From Pseudomonas moorei (lineage in GTDB: Bacteria; Pseudomonadota; Gammaproteobacteria; Pseudomonadales; Pseudomonadaceae), in contig NZ_VZPP01000016.1 of assembly GCF_008801475.1 (NCBI RefSeq), forward strand, positions 62,001 to 126,000: 64,000 nucleotides of DNA. The letters run 5' to 3'. Below the pieces are notes generated by a model. That model saw only the letters and a list, made by a program, of their open reading frames with translations. It was not told where the DNA came from and made no database searches. Numbering within the stretch: the stretch's first letter is position 1; each line of letters starts with the position of its first letter. Made by a program: the position numbers and the translations under genes. Of this stretch, positions 8,267 to 16,157 are shown in pieces.

Positions 8267-9784
8267 CTACCGGACTTTGTCCTCACGCCCGCGCAACAGC
8301 ATGTTCGGCATGGCAATCGCCGCCGCCAGCCCCAGCAACGACACCGCCGCGCTGACCATCAATAAATGCCGAAACGTCAGCAGCAGTTCGGCCCGCAGAG
8401 CGTTTTGTGTATCACCCGCCGCAGCGTTCAAACCGTCCAGCAGCACATTCCCCGAATGACCTTCGGCAATCAGCGACGAGCCGGCGAGGTGCGCGAAACT
8501 CGAATCCTGCAACAATGCCAGCAGCAGCGCCGACATCACCGAAACGCCCACCGCGCCGCCCAGCGACCGGAACAGGTTGGTGGTGCTGGTGGCGACGCCG
8601 ATGTCACGTTGTTCCACTGAGTTCTGTGTGCCCACCAGTGACGTCGGAAACTGCATGCCCCCGGCGATGCCGCAGAGCAACATGCACAGGCTGCTGAGCA
8701 AAAACGCCTGGGGTGGGCTGAAGGCCATACCGAGAATCGAGATCGGCATCAGCACGGCGCCGGTCAGGATCATCGGTTTGTAGCGTCCGGTCACAGACGT
8801 ACGACGGCCGGCGAAATACGCACCGATCGGCAAACCCATGGCCAGCGGCAGCAGATGCAGGGCCGCGCTGTCGGCGCCGGCACCGGTGACGCTCTGAAAG
8901 CGCAGCGGCATGAGCACGATCAACGAAATCGCCTGGAAACTGGTAAAGAAAATCGTGCACCAGCACAGGACCGCATTGCGATTGGCGAACAGATGCATGG
9001 GCAGCAACGGTTCCGGTGCCCGTCGTTCATAGGCCACGAACAAACCCAGCACGAACACTGCGCAACCGAGCAGGGCCAGCACTTCGGCGCTGCGCCATGA
9101 ATGACCCTGACCAACCTGGGTAATGCCCAGCAGCAACGCCGTCAGCCCGATGATCATCAGCAGGGTGCCGAGGTAATCGATGACTGGCTTGCGCTGTGGA
9201 ACCGGCAAGCCGACCAAGGTGCGATTGGCCACCAGCCAGGCACCCAGGCCCAGCGGCAGGTTGATCAGGAACACCCAGCGCCAGGACAAGTATTCAGTCA
9301 TGTAGCCACCCAGCACCGGACCGGCCACGCTGGCCACCGCATACATGCTGCTGAAATAGCCCTGATAGCGACCGCGTTCCCGTGGCGGCACGATGTCACC
9401 GATGATCGCCTGGCTGACGGAGATCATGCCGCCAGCGCCGATGCCCTGAAAAATCCGCGCCAGCACCAGTTGCTCCATGCTCTGGGCCATGCCGCAGAAC
9501 AACGACGCGAGGGTGAACAAGCCCATGCCGAACAGCATCAACTTGCGACGCCCATACAAATCGCCCAGTTTGCCGTAGATCGGCACCGCGACCGTCATCG
9601 CCACCATGTACCCGGAAATCACCCAGGCCAGCAGACTGACGTCCTTGAACTGCGCGGAAATGGCCGGCATCGACACGGCGACGATGGTTTGGTCCAGGGC
9701 ACCGAGGAAAATCGCCAGCATCAGGGCGATCAATACGCTGCGGATGGCCGGTTTGGGCGTTTCAGGCTGTTTGAGATTGGTCAC
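8267..9784 (-). CDS. MFS multidrug exporter, DHA2 (EmrB/QacA) family
   Basis: Inner-membrane proton-driven exporter of about 505 residues with some 14 membrane segments. LDQTIV in the first segment is typical of the DHA2 family, and GKLGDLYGRR is the MFS motif A. No membrane-fusion partner gene adjoins it. The start is uncertain: GTG at 9784 gives the better N-terminus (VTNLKQPETP), while TTG at 9823 would add 13 residues. A 7-bp hairpin at 9824-9843 sits between this gene and the end of pobA. Substrate unknown. Confidence 0.9.
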   Translation of the reverse strand: MTNLKQPETPKPAIRSVLIALMLAIFLGALDQTIVAVSMPAISAQFKDVSLLAWVISGYMVAMTVAVPIYGKLGDLYGRRKLMLFGMGLFTLASLFCGMAQSMEQLVLARIFQGIGAGGMISVSQAIIGDIVPPRERGRYQGYFSSMYAVASVAGPVLGGYMTEYLSWRWVFLINLPLGLGAWLVANRTLVGLPVPQRKPVIDYLGTLLMIIGLTALLLGITQVGQGHSWRSAEVLALLGCAVFVLGLFVAYERRAPEPLLPMHLFANRNAVLCWCTIFFTSFQAISLIVLMPLRFQSVTGAGADSAALHLLPLAMGLPIGAYFAGRRTSVTGRYKPMILTGAVLMPISILGMAFSPPQAFLLSSLCMLLCGIAGGMQFPTSLVGTQNSVEQRDIGVATSTTNLFRSLGGAVGVSVMSALLLALLQDSSFAHLAGSSLIAEGHSGNVLLDGLNAAAGDTQNALRAELLLTFRHLLMVSAAVSLLGLAAAIAMPNMLLRGREDKVR

Positions 9785-9862
9785 GAGGAAAACCTGCGGG
9801 CAGTGATAACCCGCAAGTGGCAAGGCGAGCGGGGATGCTCGCCAGTGTAAGTCGGTAGCAGG

Positions 9863-11056
9863 CTATTCGATAGCCTCATACGGAAGGCCGACATAATTTT
9901 CTGCAATGGTTTTCCGGCCAGCCTCAGAATCAACGAAGTACTCCAGCTCCGACTCGGCAATGCGCTGGCTAAAGGCATCATGATCATCGAAGCGGTGCAG
10001 CATCGAGGTCATCCACCAGGAAAACCGTTCAGCCTTCCACACTCGCCGCAGGCAGACTTCGGAGTACTTTTCCAGCAGGTCGACACGGCCTTCGCGGTAA
10101 ACCTTCAGCAGGATATTGAACAGTGTGCTGACGTCGCTGGCAGCCAGGTTCAAGCCCTTGGCACCGGTGGGCGGGACGATGTGCGCCGCGTCGCCGACCA
10201 GGAACATCCGCCCGTATTGCATAGGCTCAACCACGAAACTGCGCAGTGGCGCGATGCTTTTCTCGATCGACGGTCCGGTCACCAGGTTGTCTGCCAAAGC
10301 TTGTGGCAGACGGCATTTAAGCTCATCCCAGAAGCGCTGATCGGACCAGTTCTCGACGCTTTCGTCAGCCGGCACCTGCAAGTAATAACGGGTGCGGGTC
10401 GCCGAGCGCATGCTGCACAGGGCAAAACCTCGCTCATGGCGGGCATAGACCAGTTCTTCGTGGACCGGAGGCGTGTCGGCAAGAATCCCCAGCCAGCCGA
10501 AGGGATAGACCCGTTCGAAGACCTTCAGGCACTCGGCGGGAATCGACTGCCGCGCCACGCCATGGAAGCCGTCGCATCCGGCGATGTAATCGCAGTCGAG
10601 GCGATACTGTTCGCCGTCTTTTTCAAAGGTGACAAACGCTTCATCGGTTTTCATGCCGTGGGGCACGACGTGGCTTGCCTGGTAAATCGTCTGGGCGCCG
10701 GCGACCTGACGAGCGGCCATCAGGTCGCGGGTGACCTCGGTCTGGCCGTAGATCATCACGTTTTTTCCGCCGGTCAGGGCGTGCAGATCGATGTGGATCC
10801 GGCGTCCGTCGAGGGCCAGTTCGAAGCCGCCGTGGGGCAATCCTTCGGCGTCCATGCGCTGACCCACGCCGGCCTGGCGCAACAGCTCTACCATGCCTTG
10901 TTCGAGGACCCCGGCGCGGATTCGCCCGAGCACATAATCCGGGCTTTGACGTTCGAGAATGAGGGTGTCGATGCCGGCGTTGTGCAGCAATTGACCGAGC
11001 AGCAGACCGGAAGGACCGGCGCCAATGATGGCGACTTGGGTTTTCAGGATTTTCAT
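9863..11056 (-). CDS. pobA: 4-hydroxybenzoate 3-monooxygenase PobA
   Basis: Cytoplasmic FAD enzyme of 397 residues that hydroxylates 4-hydroxybenzoate to protocatechuate with NADPH and oxygen, feeding the beta-ketoadipate pathway. Seen: IGAGPSG dinucleotide motif near residue 9, the CDGFHG 'DG' motif, and GDAAHIVPPTGAKGLN near the FAD ribityl site. Length and N-terminus MKILKTQVAIIGAG agree with the family (about 394 residues). Divergent from the AraC regulator pobR, its expected activator. Confidence 0.97.
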   Translation of the reverse strand: MKILKTQVAIIGAGPSGLLLGQLLHNAGIDTLILERQSPDYVLGRIRAGVLEQGMVELLRQAGVGQRMDAEGLPHGGFELALDGRRIHIDLHALTGGKNVMIYGQTEVTRDLMAARQVAGAQTIYQASHVVPHGMKTDEAFVTFEKDGEQYRLDCDYIAGCDGFHGVARQSIPAECLKVFERVYPFGWLGILADTPPVHEELVYARHERGFALCSMRSATRTRYYLQVPADESVENWSDQRFWDELKCRLPQALADNLVTGPSIEKSIAPLRSFVVEPMQYGRMFLVGDAAHIVPPTGAKGLNLAASDVSTLFNILLKVYREGRVDLLEKYSEVCLRRVWKAERFSWWMTSMLHRFDDHDAFSQRIAESELEYFVDSEAGRKTIAENYVGLPYEAIE

Positions 11057-11126
11057 TGTTTTTATGACTCGCAAGCTGCACACGACCAGGGTCGGTGAGT
11101 GATTTTTATGGATCGAGTGCTTGCAT

Positions 11127-11161
11127 TTTTCACTTGCGGGTCTGTCAATTGAAGGTGAAAA
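11127..11161. promoter_or_regulatory. Inverted repeat in the pobA-pobR control region
   Basis: TTTTCAC (11127-11133) and GTGAAAA (11155-11161) form a 7-bp inverted repeat inside the 181-bp divergent region. Its position suits an operator for PobR, but no binding data are visible in sequence. Confidence 0.35.
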
Positions 11162-11237
11162 CTGAGCCGATACCTGTACATTCTGCCAATCGGTGCGATT
11201 ATCGCCCGTCATCTATTCCGAGGCCTGGATTGAAGTG

Positions 11238-12134
11238 ATGAACAAGCCTGACCTGCCTTCGATTCCAGTGTTCAAGCTCTACGGTGAAAGCCTGGATTGG
11301 CCAACCCCCGACTTGCTGCACTGTGAAACCATTTCCAAACGCAGCCGCGAACATCAATGGGAAATCAAACCCCATCGCCACGCCGATTTATGCCAGTTGC
11401 TCTTCGTGTTCAAAGGTCAGGCAGAGCTTGAAATCGAAGGCAAACGTACGCAGCTGAGCGAACCGGCAATCCTGGTCCTGCCGCCGTTATCGGTGCATGG
11501 CTATCGTTTTTCCGAAGATGTCGAAGGCTTTGTCGTGACCCTGGCGGCGCCGCTGATCGCGCACCTGCAGGCGCAACTGGGGCAGTCGGTAAATGCACTG
11601 GCCCAGGCCGAGAGCTACCCGGCGGGCGAGAACAGCGAGTACCTCAACAGCCTGTTTTCGGCCTTGCAAGCCGAATACACAGGGCACCAGCCGGCGCGGG
11701 AAATGCTGATGCATTCGCTGGTCAGCGTGATCATGGTATGGATCAGCCGCCAGGTGATTCAGCGTCGTAACGCCACGCAGCGACCACAACGCGCCCGGGA
11801 ATATCTCAACGGGTTCATTCAACTGGTGGAAGAAACCTATCGCCAACACGTCAAGGTCGAGGATCTGGCCCATCGACTGGGGATTTCCGTGTCCCACCTC
11901 AATGGCACCTGTCGCGAACTGGCCGGCCAGCCGGCGTTGCAGATCATGCACGAACGCCAGTTGCTGGAGGCCAAGCGCTTGCTGACCTACACCAGCATGA
12001 CCATTTATGAAATGTCCGACGTGTTGGGGTTTTCAGATCCGACCAACTTCACGCGCCTGTTCCGACGCCGGGTGGGGATCTCGCCCAAGGCTTTCCGCGA
12101 CCGCTTGAAGGCCGATCAGGGCAACGAGGCCTGA
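11238..12134 (+). CDS. pobR: AraC-family activator of pobA, PobR
   Basis: AraC/XylS regulator of 298 residues. The N-terminal cupin-like ligand domain contains HRHADLCQLLFVF, and the C-terminal double helix-turn-helix occupies about residues 195-290 (VEDLAHRLGISVSHLN and EMSDVLGFSDPTNFTRLFRR). It lies divergent to pobA, as AraC-type PobR does in other pseudomonads, and should activate it in response to 4-hydroxybenzoate. Start chosen at MNKPDLPSIPVF; an upstream in-frame start gives an unlikely extension. Confidence 0.92.
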   Translation: MNKPDLPSIPVFKLYGESLDWPTPDLLHCETISKRSREHQWEIKPHRHADLCQLLFVFKGQAELEIEGKRTQLSEPAILVLPPLSVHGYRFSEDVEGFVVTLAAPLIAHLQAQLGQSVNALAQAESYPAGENSEYLNSLFSALQAEYTGHQPAREMLMHSLVSVIMVWISRQVIQRRNATQRPQRAREYLNGFIQLVEETYRQHVKVEDLAHRLGISVSHLNGTCRELAGQPALQIMHERQLLEAKRLLTYTSMTIYEMSDVLGFSDPTNFTRLFRRRVGISPKAFRDRLKADQGNEA

Positions 12135-12143
12135 CCTCTTCGT

Positions 12144-12320
12144 TTACCGCAGGGCGTTGAGGGTCGCGTTGTGTGGAATGCAGCGCTCGAAGTTGCAGCT
12201 GGCGTATTCACGGGGCAGGTTGCGTAACTGCTCGACCCGCCAGGCCGCAGCGCCATAGAGCCCGAGCGTGACCGCGCAGGTGATGAAGATGGCGAGGTAC
12301 CTTCTGGTTTTGATGTTCAT
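12144..12320 (-). CDS. Small single-pass membrane protein
   Basis: Predicted 58-residue protein: basic N-terminus MNIKTRRY, one membrane segment about residues 8-27, then a short soluble tail with two cysteines (CNFERC). AGAGG precedes the ATG. Ends nine bases from the end of pobR and is convergent with it. Not recognised; coding status rests on the ribosome site and the sensible membrane topology. Confidence 0.55.
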   Translation of the reverse strand: MNIKTRRYLAIFITCAVTLGLYGAAAWRVEQLRNLPREYASCNFERCIPHNATLNALR

Positions 12321-12408
12321 GGCGCTGACCTCTGAACGAATACCTTTCGGTATTACTTTGAGCATAGGTCAGCGCTACTGAGTTGCCAGCTCGTACAGGG
12401 AACGGAGC

Positions 12409-13314
12409 TTACAGGCCGACATCCCACACCGGTTCTTCGGGGAATCTCACCACCAGAAAATCCAGCAGGCTGCGCAATGCCGCCGGCATGTGTTTGCGCG
12501 AGGCGTACACCGCGTACACGCTCATCTGTCGCGGCTCGGCCCCTGGCAGCAAGCGAACCAACTCGCCGCTATGGATGTGCACGCCAGCCTGATAGGTCGG
12601 CAGCATCGCCACCCCGGCGCCGGCCATCGCCGCGCGCATGAGAGTGCTGGCTTCATTGGCGCTGATGTTGCCCTGGACGGGCACCGAGACCTCTTCGCCG
12701 TCCTGTTCGAAATGCCACAGGCTTTTGCCGAAGTAGGAATGGGTCAGGCAATTGTGCTGGCTCAGGTCCTCGACCCGTTGCGGTGCGGGGTGCTCGCGCA
12801 GGTAGGCGGGGGAGGCGCAGATCACCGAGCGGCAGACGGTCAGTCGGCGGGCGATCAGGTTGGGGTCCAGGTCATTGCTGGTGCGAATCGCCAGATCGAT
12901 GCGCTCATCGACCAGGTTCACGGTGCGATCGAGCATCTGCATGTCGATGCTCACGCCGGGGTAGCGCTTGACGTATGCCGCCATGGCGTCGGCCAGCTGC
13001 GCCTGACCGAATGAAGTACTGACGCTGACCCGCAGCAGGCCGCGCGGAGCTTCGTCCGGTTCGCTGACGGCGGCTTGCATGTCGCTGGATAATTCGAGCA
13101 TTTGCCGGCATCGGGGCAGGATTTCACTGCCGGCGGTTGTCAGGCTCAACTTGCGTGTGGTGCGGTGCATCAAGCGCGCGCCGACCCAGTCTTCCAGCTC
13201 CGCCAGATACCGCGAAACTACCGGCCGGGATAGCTCCAGATGATCGGCGGCGGCCGACTGGCTACCGAGGTCGACCACCGTGACGAACACCCGCATTGCT
13301 TGTAGACGATCCAT
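12409..13314 (-). CDS. LysR-family regulator
   Basis: LysR-type protein of 301 residues with an N-terminal winged helix (AAADHLELSRPVVSRYLAEL, residues about 20-40) and the usual effector-binding half. It is of the group often divergent from the genes it controls; here it faces the exported MBL-fold gene, with 139 bases between, and so may regulate that gene and the NAD(P)-binding gene after it. Effector unknown. Confidence 0.88.
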   Translation of the reverse strand: MDRLQAMRVFVTVVDLGSQSAAADHLELSRPVVSRYLAELEDWVGARLMHRTTRKLSLTTAGSEILPRCRQMLELSSDMQAAVSEPDEAPRGLLRVSVSTSFGQAQLADAMAAYVKRYPGVSIDMQMLDRTVNLVDERIDLAIRTSNDLDPNLIARRLTVCRSVICASPAYLREHPAPQRVEDLSQHNCLTHSYFGKSLWHFEQDGEEVSVPVQGNISANEASTLMRAAMAGAGVAMLPTYQAGVHIHSGELVRLLPGAEPRQMSVYAVYASRKHMPAALRSLLDFLVVRFPEEPVWDVGL

Positions 13315-13390
13315 GATTTGCCCGCTTTCAGAAACAAACTATGTTCCAGCATCGCATTTTTTGTACTGAACCGTGCAACTAAGCTGCGTT

Positions 13391-13421
13391 CCCTGTAGGA
13401 GCAAGCTCGCTCCTGCAAGGG
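13391..13421. repeat. REP hairpin in a promoter region
   Basis: TGTAGGAGCAAGCTCGCTCCTGCA palindrome between the LysR gene and the MBL-fold gene, within the presumed promoter of the latter. Confidence 0.7.
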
Positions 13422-13453
13422 ACCACGACAGCCATTGGATTACGGAGCAACAG

Positions 13454-14338
13454 ATGATTGGTTTCACCACTCTCAAACGCGTTTTACTGGCCGGCGCCGC
13501 CTTGGGTTTTGCCACTCACGCTGCTGCATCGACGTTGACACTGGATGTTTACAACCCTGGCGATAAGGCTATTTTTCCGGTGTCGTCGGTGCTGGTCAGC
13601 GGGGAGAAAGAGGCCATTCTGGTGGATGCCCAATTCGGCAAGTCCCAGGCCGAACAGGTGGTGGAAAAAATCCGCGCCAGCGGCAAGCAACTGACCATCA
13701 TCTACATCAGTCACGGCGACCCGGATTATTACTTCGGTCTCGACACCCTGACCGCTGCCTTCCCCAAAGCCAAAGTGCTCGCTTCCCGGCCGACCGTTGA
13801 GCACATCAAGCACACCGTCGACCGCAAACTGGCATTCTGGGGCCCGAAAATGGGGGCGGATGTTCCGGCCAAAACCATCGTTCCGCAGGTGCTAAAAGGC
13901 GACAGCCTGATGCTCGAAGGGCAGAAACTGCAGGTAGTCGGTCTTGAGGGCCGGCAACCGGATCGCAGCTTCGTGTGGATTCCATCGATCAAGGCCGTGG
14001 TCGGTGGTGTGGTGGTGGCAGAAAACATCCATGTGTGGATGGCCGATACCCAAACCCCGCAGTCCCACGCCGATTGGTTGGCTACGCTGCAGTCGATCGA
14101 AACCCTGAAGCCGAAAACCATCATCCCGGGTCATTACCTCGGTGACAGCGCCCGTTCCCTGGCGGCTGTGCAATTCACGGCCGATTACATCAAGGCCTTC
14201 GACGAAGAAACCGCCAAGGCCAAGGATTCTGCCGCGCTGATCGCCGCGATGAAAAAGCGCTTCCCGACCCTGGGTGACGAAAGCTCCCTGGAGTTGAGCG
14301 CCAAGGTGGCCAAGGGCGAGATGAAGTGGGGTGAATGA
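13454..14338 (+). CDS. Exported MBL-fold protein with altered metal-binding motif
   Basis: Protein of 294 residues with a signal peptide (cleavage after about residue 24, THAAA-S) and a metallo-beta-lactamase fold. In place of the usual HxHxDH it has HGDPDYYFG near residues 86-94: the first His and the Asp remain, while two His are replaced by Asp and Tyr. A later PGHYLG keeps one His. It may bind metal in another way or have lost hydrolase activity. GGAG precedes the ATG. Probably co-transcribed with the gene 70 bases downstream and controlled by the divergent LysR. Substrate unknown. Confidence 0.8.
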   Translation: MIGFTTLKRVLLAGAALGFATHAAASTLTLDVYNPGDKAIFPVSSVLVSGEKEAILVDAQFGKSQAEQVVEKIRASGKQLTIIYISHGDPDYYFGLDTLTAAFPKAKVLASRPTVEHIKHTVDRKLAFWGPKMGADVPAKTIVPQVLKGDSLMLEGQKLQVVGLEGRQPDRSFVWIPSIKAVVGGVVVAENIHVWMADTQTPQSHADWLATLQSIETLKPKTIIPGHYLGDSARSLAAVQFTADYIKAFDEETAKAKDSAALIAAMKKRFPTLGDESSLELSAKVAKGEMKWGE

Positions 14339-14408
14339 GTTTTTGTGATGACTGCTACATAAACATTTTTTGTCGCTACAGATACACCTCAACCAACTGG
14401 AGAACGTC

Positions 14409-15023
14409 ATGAGCAAAATCGCAATCATCGGGGCCACCGGTCGTGCCGGTAGCCAGCTGTTGGAAGAAGCCCTGCGTCGTGGTCACAGCGTCACCGCCAT
14501 CGCCCGCGATACTTCGAAGATCGGCCCGCGTGCCGGTGTGGTCAGCCAGAATGTCGACGCCCTCGACAGCGCGGCGTTGCAAGCCGCAGTCGCCGGTCAT
14601 GACGTGGTGATCAGCGCCGCGCATTTCTCCACGCTGCCTGCCAGTGCCGTCATCGGGCCGGTGAAGAAGGCCGGGGTCAATCGCCTGCTGGTGGTGGGCG
14701 GTGCCGGGTCTTTGTTGTTGCCGGATGGCACCCGGGTGATCGACAGCAAAGGCTTCCCGGCAGAGTACAAGGCAGAGGCCGGGGCGGGTGCCGAGTTCCT
14801 GGAGAGTCTGCGTCAGGAACAGGATCTGGACTGGACCTTTCTGTCGCCGTCTGCAGAGTTTGTCGAAGGCAAACGCACGGGCAAATTCCGGATCGGCAAG
14901 GATGATTTGCTGGTGAGCAGCGAAGGGCGTAGCTGGATCACGTTTGCCGACTATGCGATCGCCATGCTCGATGAAGTGGACGCGCCGAAGCACATTCGCC
15001 AGCGGTTTACCGTCGGGTATTGA
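14409..15023 (+). CDS. NAD(P)-binding protein of the atypical SDR/NmrA type
   Basis: Protein of 204 residues with an N-terminal Rossmann fold, IIGATGRAGSQLLEEAL, in the GxxGxxG form used by NmrA-like and flavin-reductase-like short-chain proteins. No YxxxK pair is evident, so it may act as a redox sensor or reductase of unknown substrate. GGAG lies before the ATG. It follows the MBL-fold gene on the same strand and is likely in its operon; a REPIN follows it. Confidence 0.8.
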   Translation: MSKIAIIGATGRAGSQLLEEALRRGHSVTAIARDTSKIGPRAGVVSQNVDALDSAALQAAVAGHDVVISAAHFSTLPASAVIGPVKKAGVNRLLVVGGAGSLLLPDGTRVIDSKGFPAEYKAEAGAGAEFLESLRQEQDLDWTFLSPSAEFVEGKRTGKFRIGKDDLLVSSEGRSWITFADYAIAMLDEVDAPKHIRQRFTVGY

Positions 15024-15041
15024 CGGTGTAGCGCAAAGTAC

Positions 15042-15103
15042 TCGCCGGCAAGCCAGCTCCTGCAAGGGCAGCGCAATACCTGTAGGAGCCGGCTTGCCGG
15101 CGA
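15042..15103. repeat. REPIN (paired inverted REPs)
   Basis: Arms of 23 bp (15042-15064 and 15081-15103) that are inverted copies with two mismatches, core GGAGC-GGCTTGCCGGCGA, between two convergent genes. Confidence 0.85.
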
Positions 15104-15116
15104 AGCTTTTCCGGTT

Positions 15117-15998
15117 TCAGCGACTCTGCGCCTGTTCCACCAACCACCCCATCAACTCGCGTAATTTCGCCGAAGGTCCTGGTTTTTCGGGGAAAACCAG
15201 GTAATACGCCAAGCCGGTTTTTACGATCAGATCGAAGGGCATGACCAGCCGCCCGGCATTCAGGTCATCGCCAATCAGCGACCAGTCACCGATCGCCACA
15301 CCGGTTCCCTGCGATGCCATCGACATCGCCAGATCCAGGGTTTCGAAATGCTGACCCTTGCTCACATTGCTCAAGCGAACATCCGCCGTGGCCAGCCAGG
15401 TCTTCCAGTCCCGTTCATCCCGGGTCGGGTGCAGCAACATGTGCTGTTCCAGATCCTCCGGCCTTTGCAGCGGCACGGGGCCTTCGAGCAATGGCTTGGA
15501 ACACACCGGTGTCAGCCGTTCCTCGAACAGGCGTTGCGACACCAGCGAAGCGTCCGGGGGCGCGCCATACATCACGGCCGCGTCGAATTGTTCGCGATGA
15601 AAATCCACACCGTGCTTGACCGTGGTGGTCAGTTCAACCGGCACGTCCGGGCGTTCTTTCTGCCACTGCAACAGGCGTGGCAACAGCCAGCGCATGACGC
15701 AGGTCGGGGCCTTGAGTTGCAGGGTTTCGCGCTTTTCGCCGATCTGCTCCACCGCTTCATCGATCAAGCCGAAAATCTGCCGGACCCGTGGCAGCCATTC
15801 CCGTCCTTCGGCGGTGAGGTCGAGGCCGCGGGCCTGGCGGATGAACAGTTCATAGCCCAGGTGATCTTCCAGCCCGGCAATCTGCCGGCTCACTGCGCCC
15901 TGAGTGATGTGCAGTTGCTCGGCGGCCCGGGTGAAGTTGCAGCACTGCGCGGTAATCAGAAATGTGTACAGCGCCGGCAGGGGAGGCAGTCGTTTCAT
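15117..15998 (-). CDS. LysR-family regulator, GcvA type
   Basis: LysR-type protein of 293 residues beginning MKRLPPLPALYTF, with the helix-turn-helix FTRAAEQLHITQGAVSRQI near residues 22-40. The GcvA-like group is often found beside amino acid or amine catabolic genes. It is divergent from the ThDP decarboxylase gene, 159 bases away, and is the best candidate for control of the decarboxylase, dehydrogenase and ABC importer genes that follow. Confidence 0.88.
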   Translation of the reverse strand: MKRLPPLPALYTFLITAQCCNFTRAAEQLHITQGAVSRQIAGLEDHLGYELFIRQARGLDLTAEGREWLPRVRQIFGLIDEAVEQIGEKRETLQLKAPTCVMRWLLPRLLQWQKERPDVPVELTTTVKHGVDFHREQFDAAVMYGAPPDASLVSQRLFEERLTPVCSKPLLEGPVPLQRPEDLEQHMLLHPTRDERDWKTWLATADVRLSNVSKGQHFETLDLAMSMASQGTGVAIGDWSLIGDDLNAGRLVMPFDLIVKTGLAYYLVFPEKPGPSAKLRELMGWLVEQAQSR

Positions 15999-16157
15999 TC
16001 GGATCCAAGGTATGACGTGAGGACATGGCTAGTATGACTTTTTATCCATTGTTGCGGCTACGTGTCGCCCGTTCCAATGAGGCCATCCCTGGACCTGCGA
16101 ATCCATCATAAACACTGCGCAGGCCCGGCGTCTCAATCGAACAAGAAGGGCAATGAC

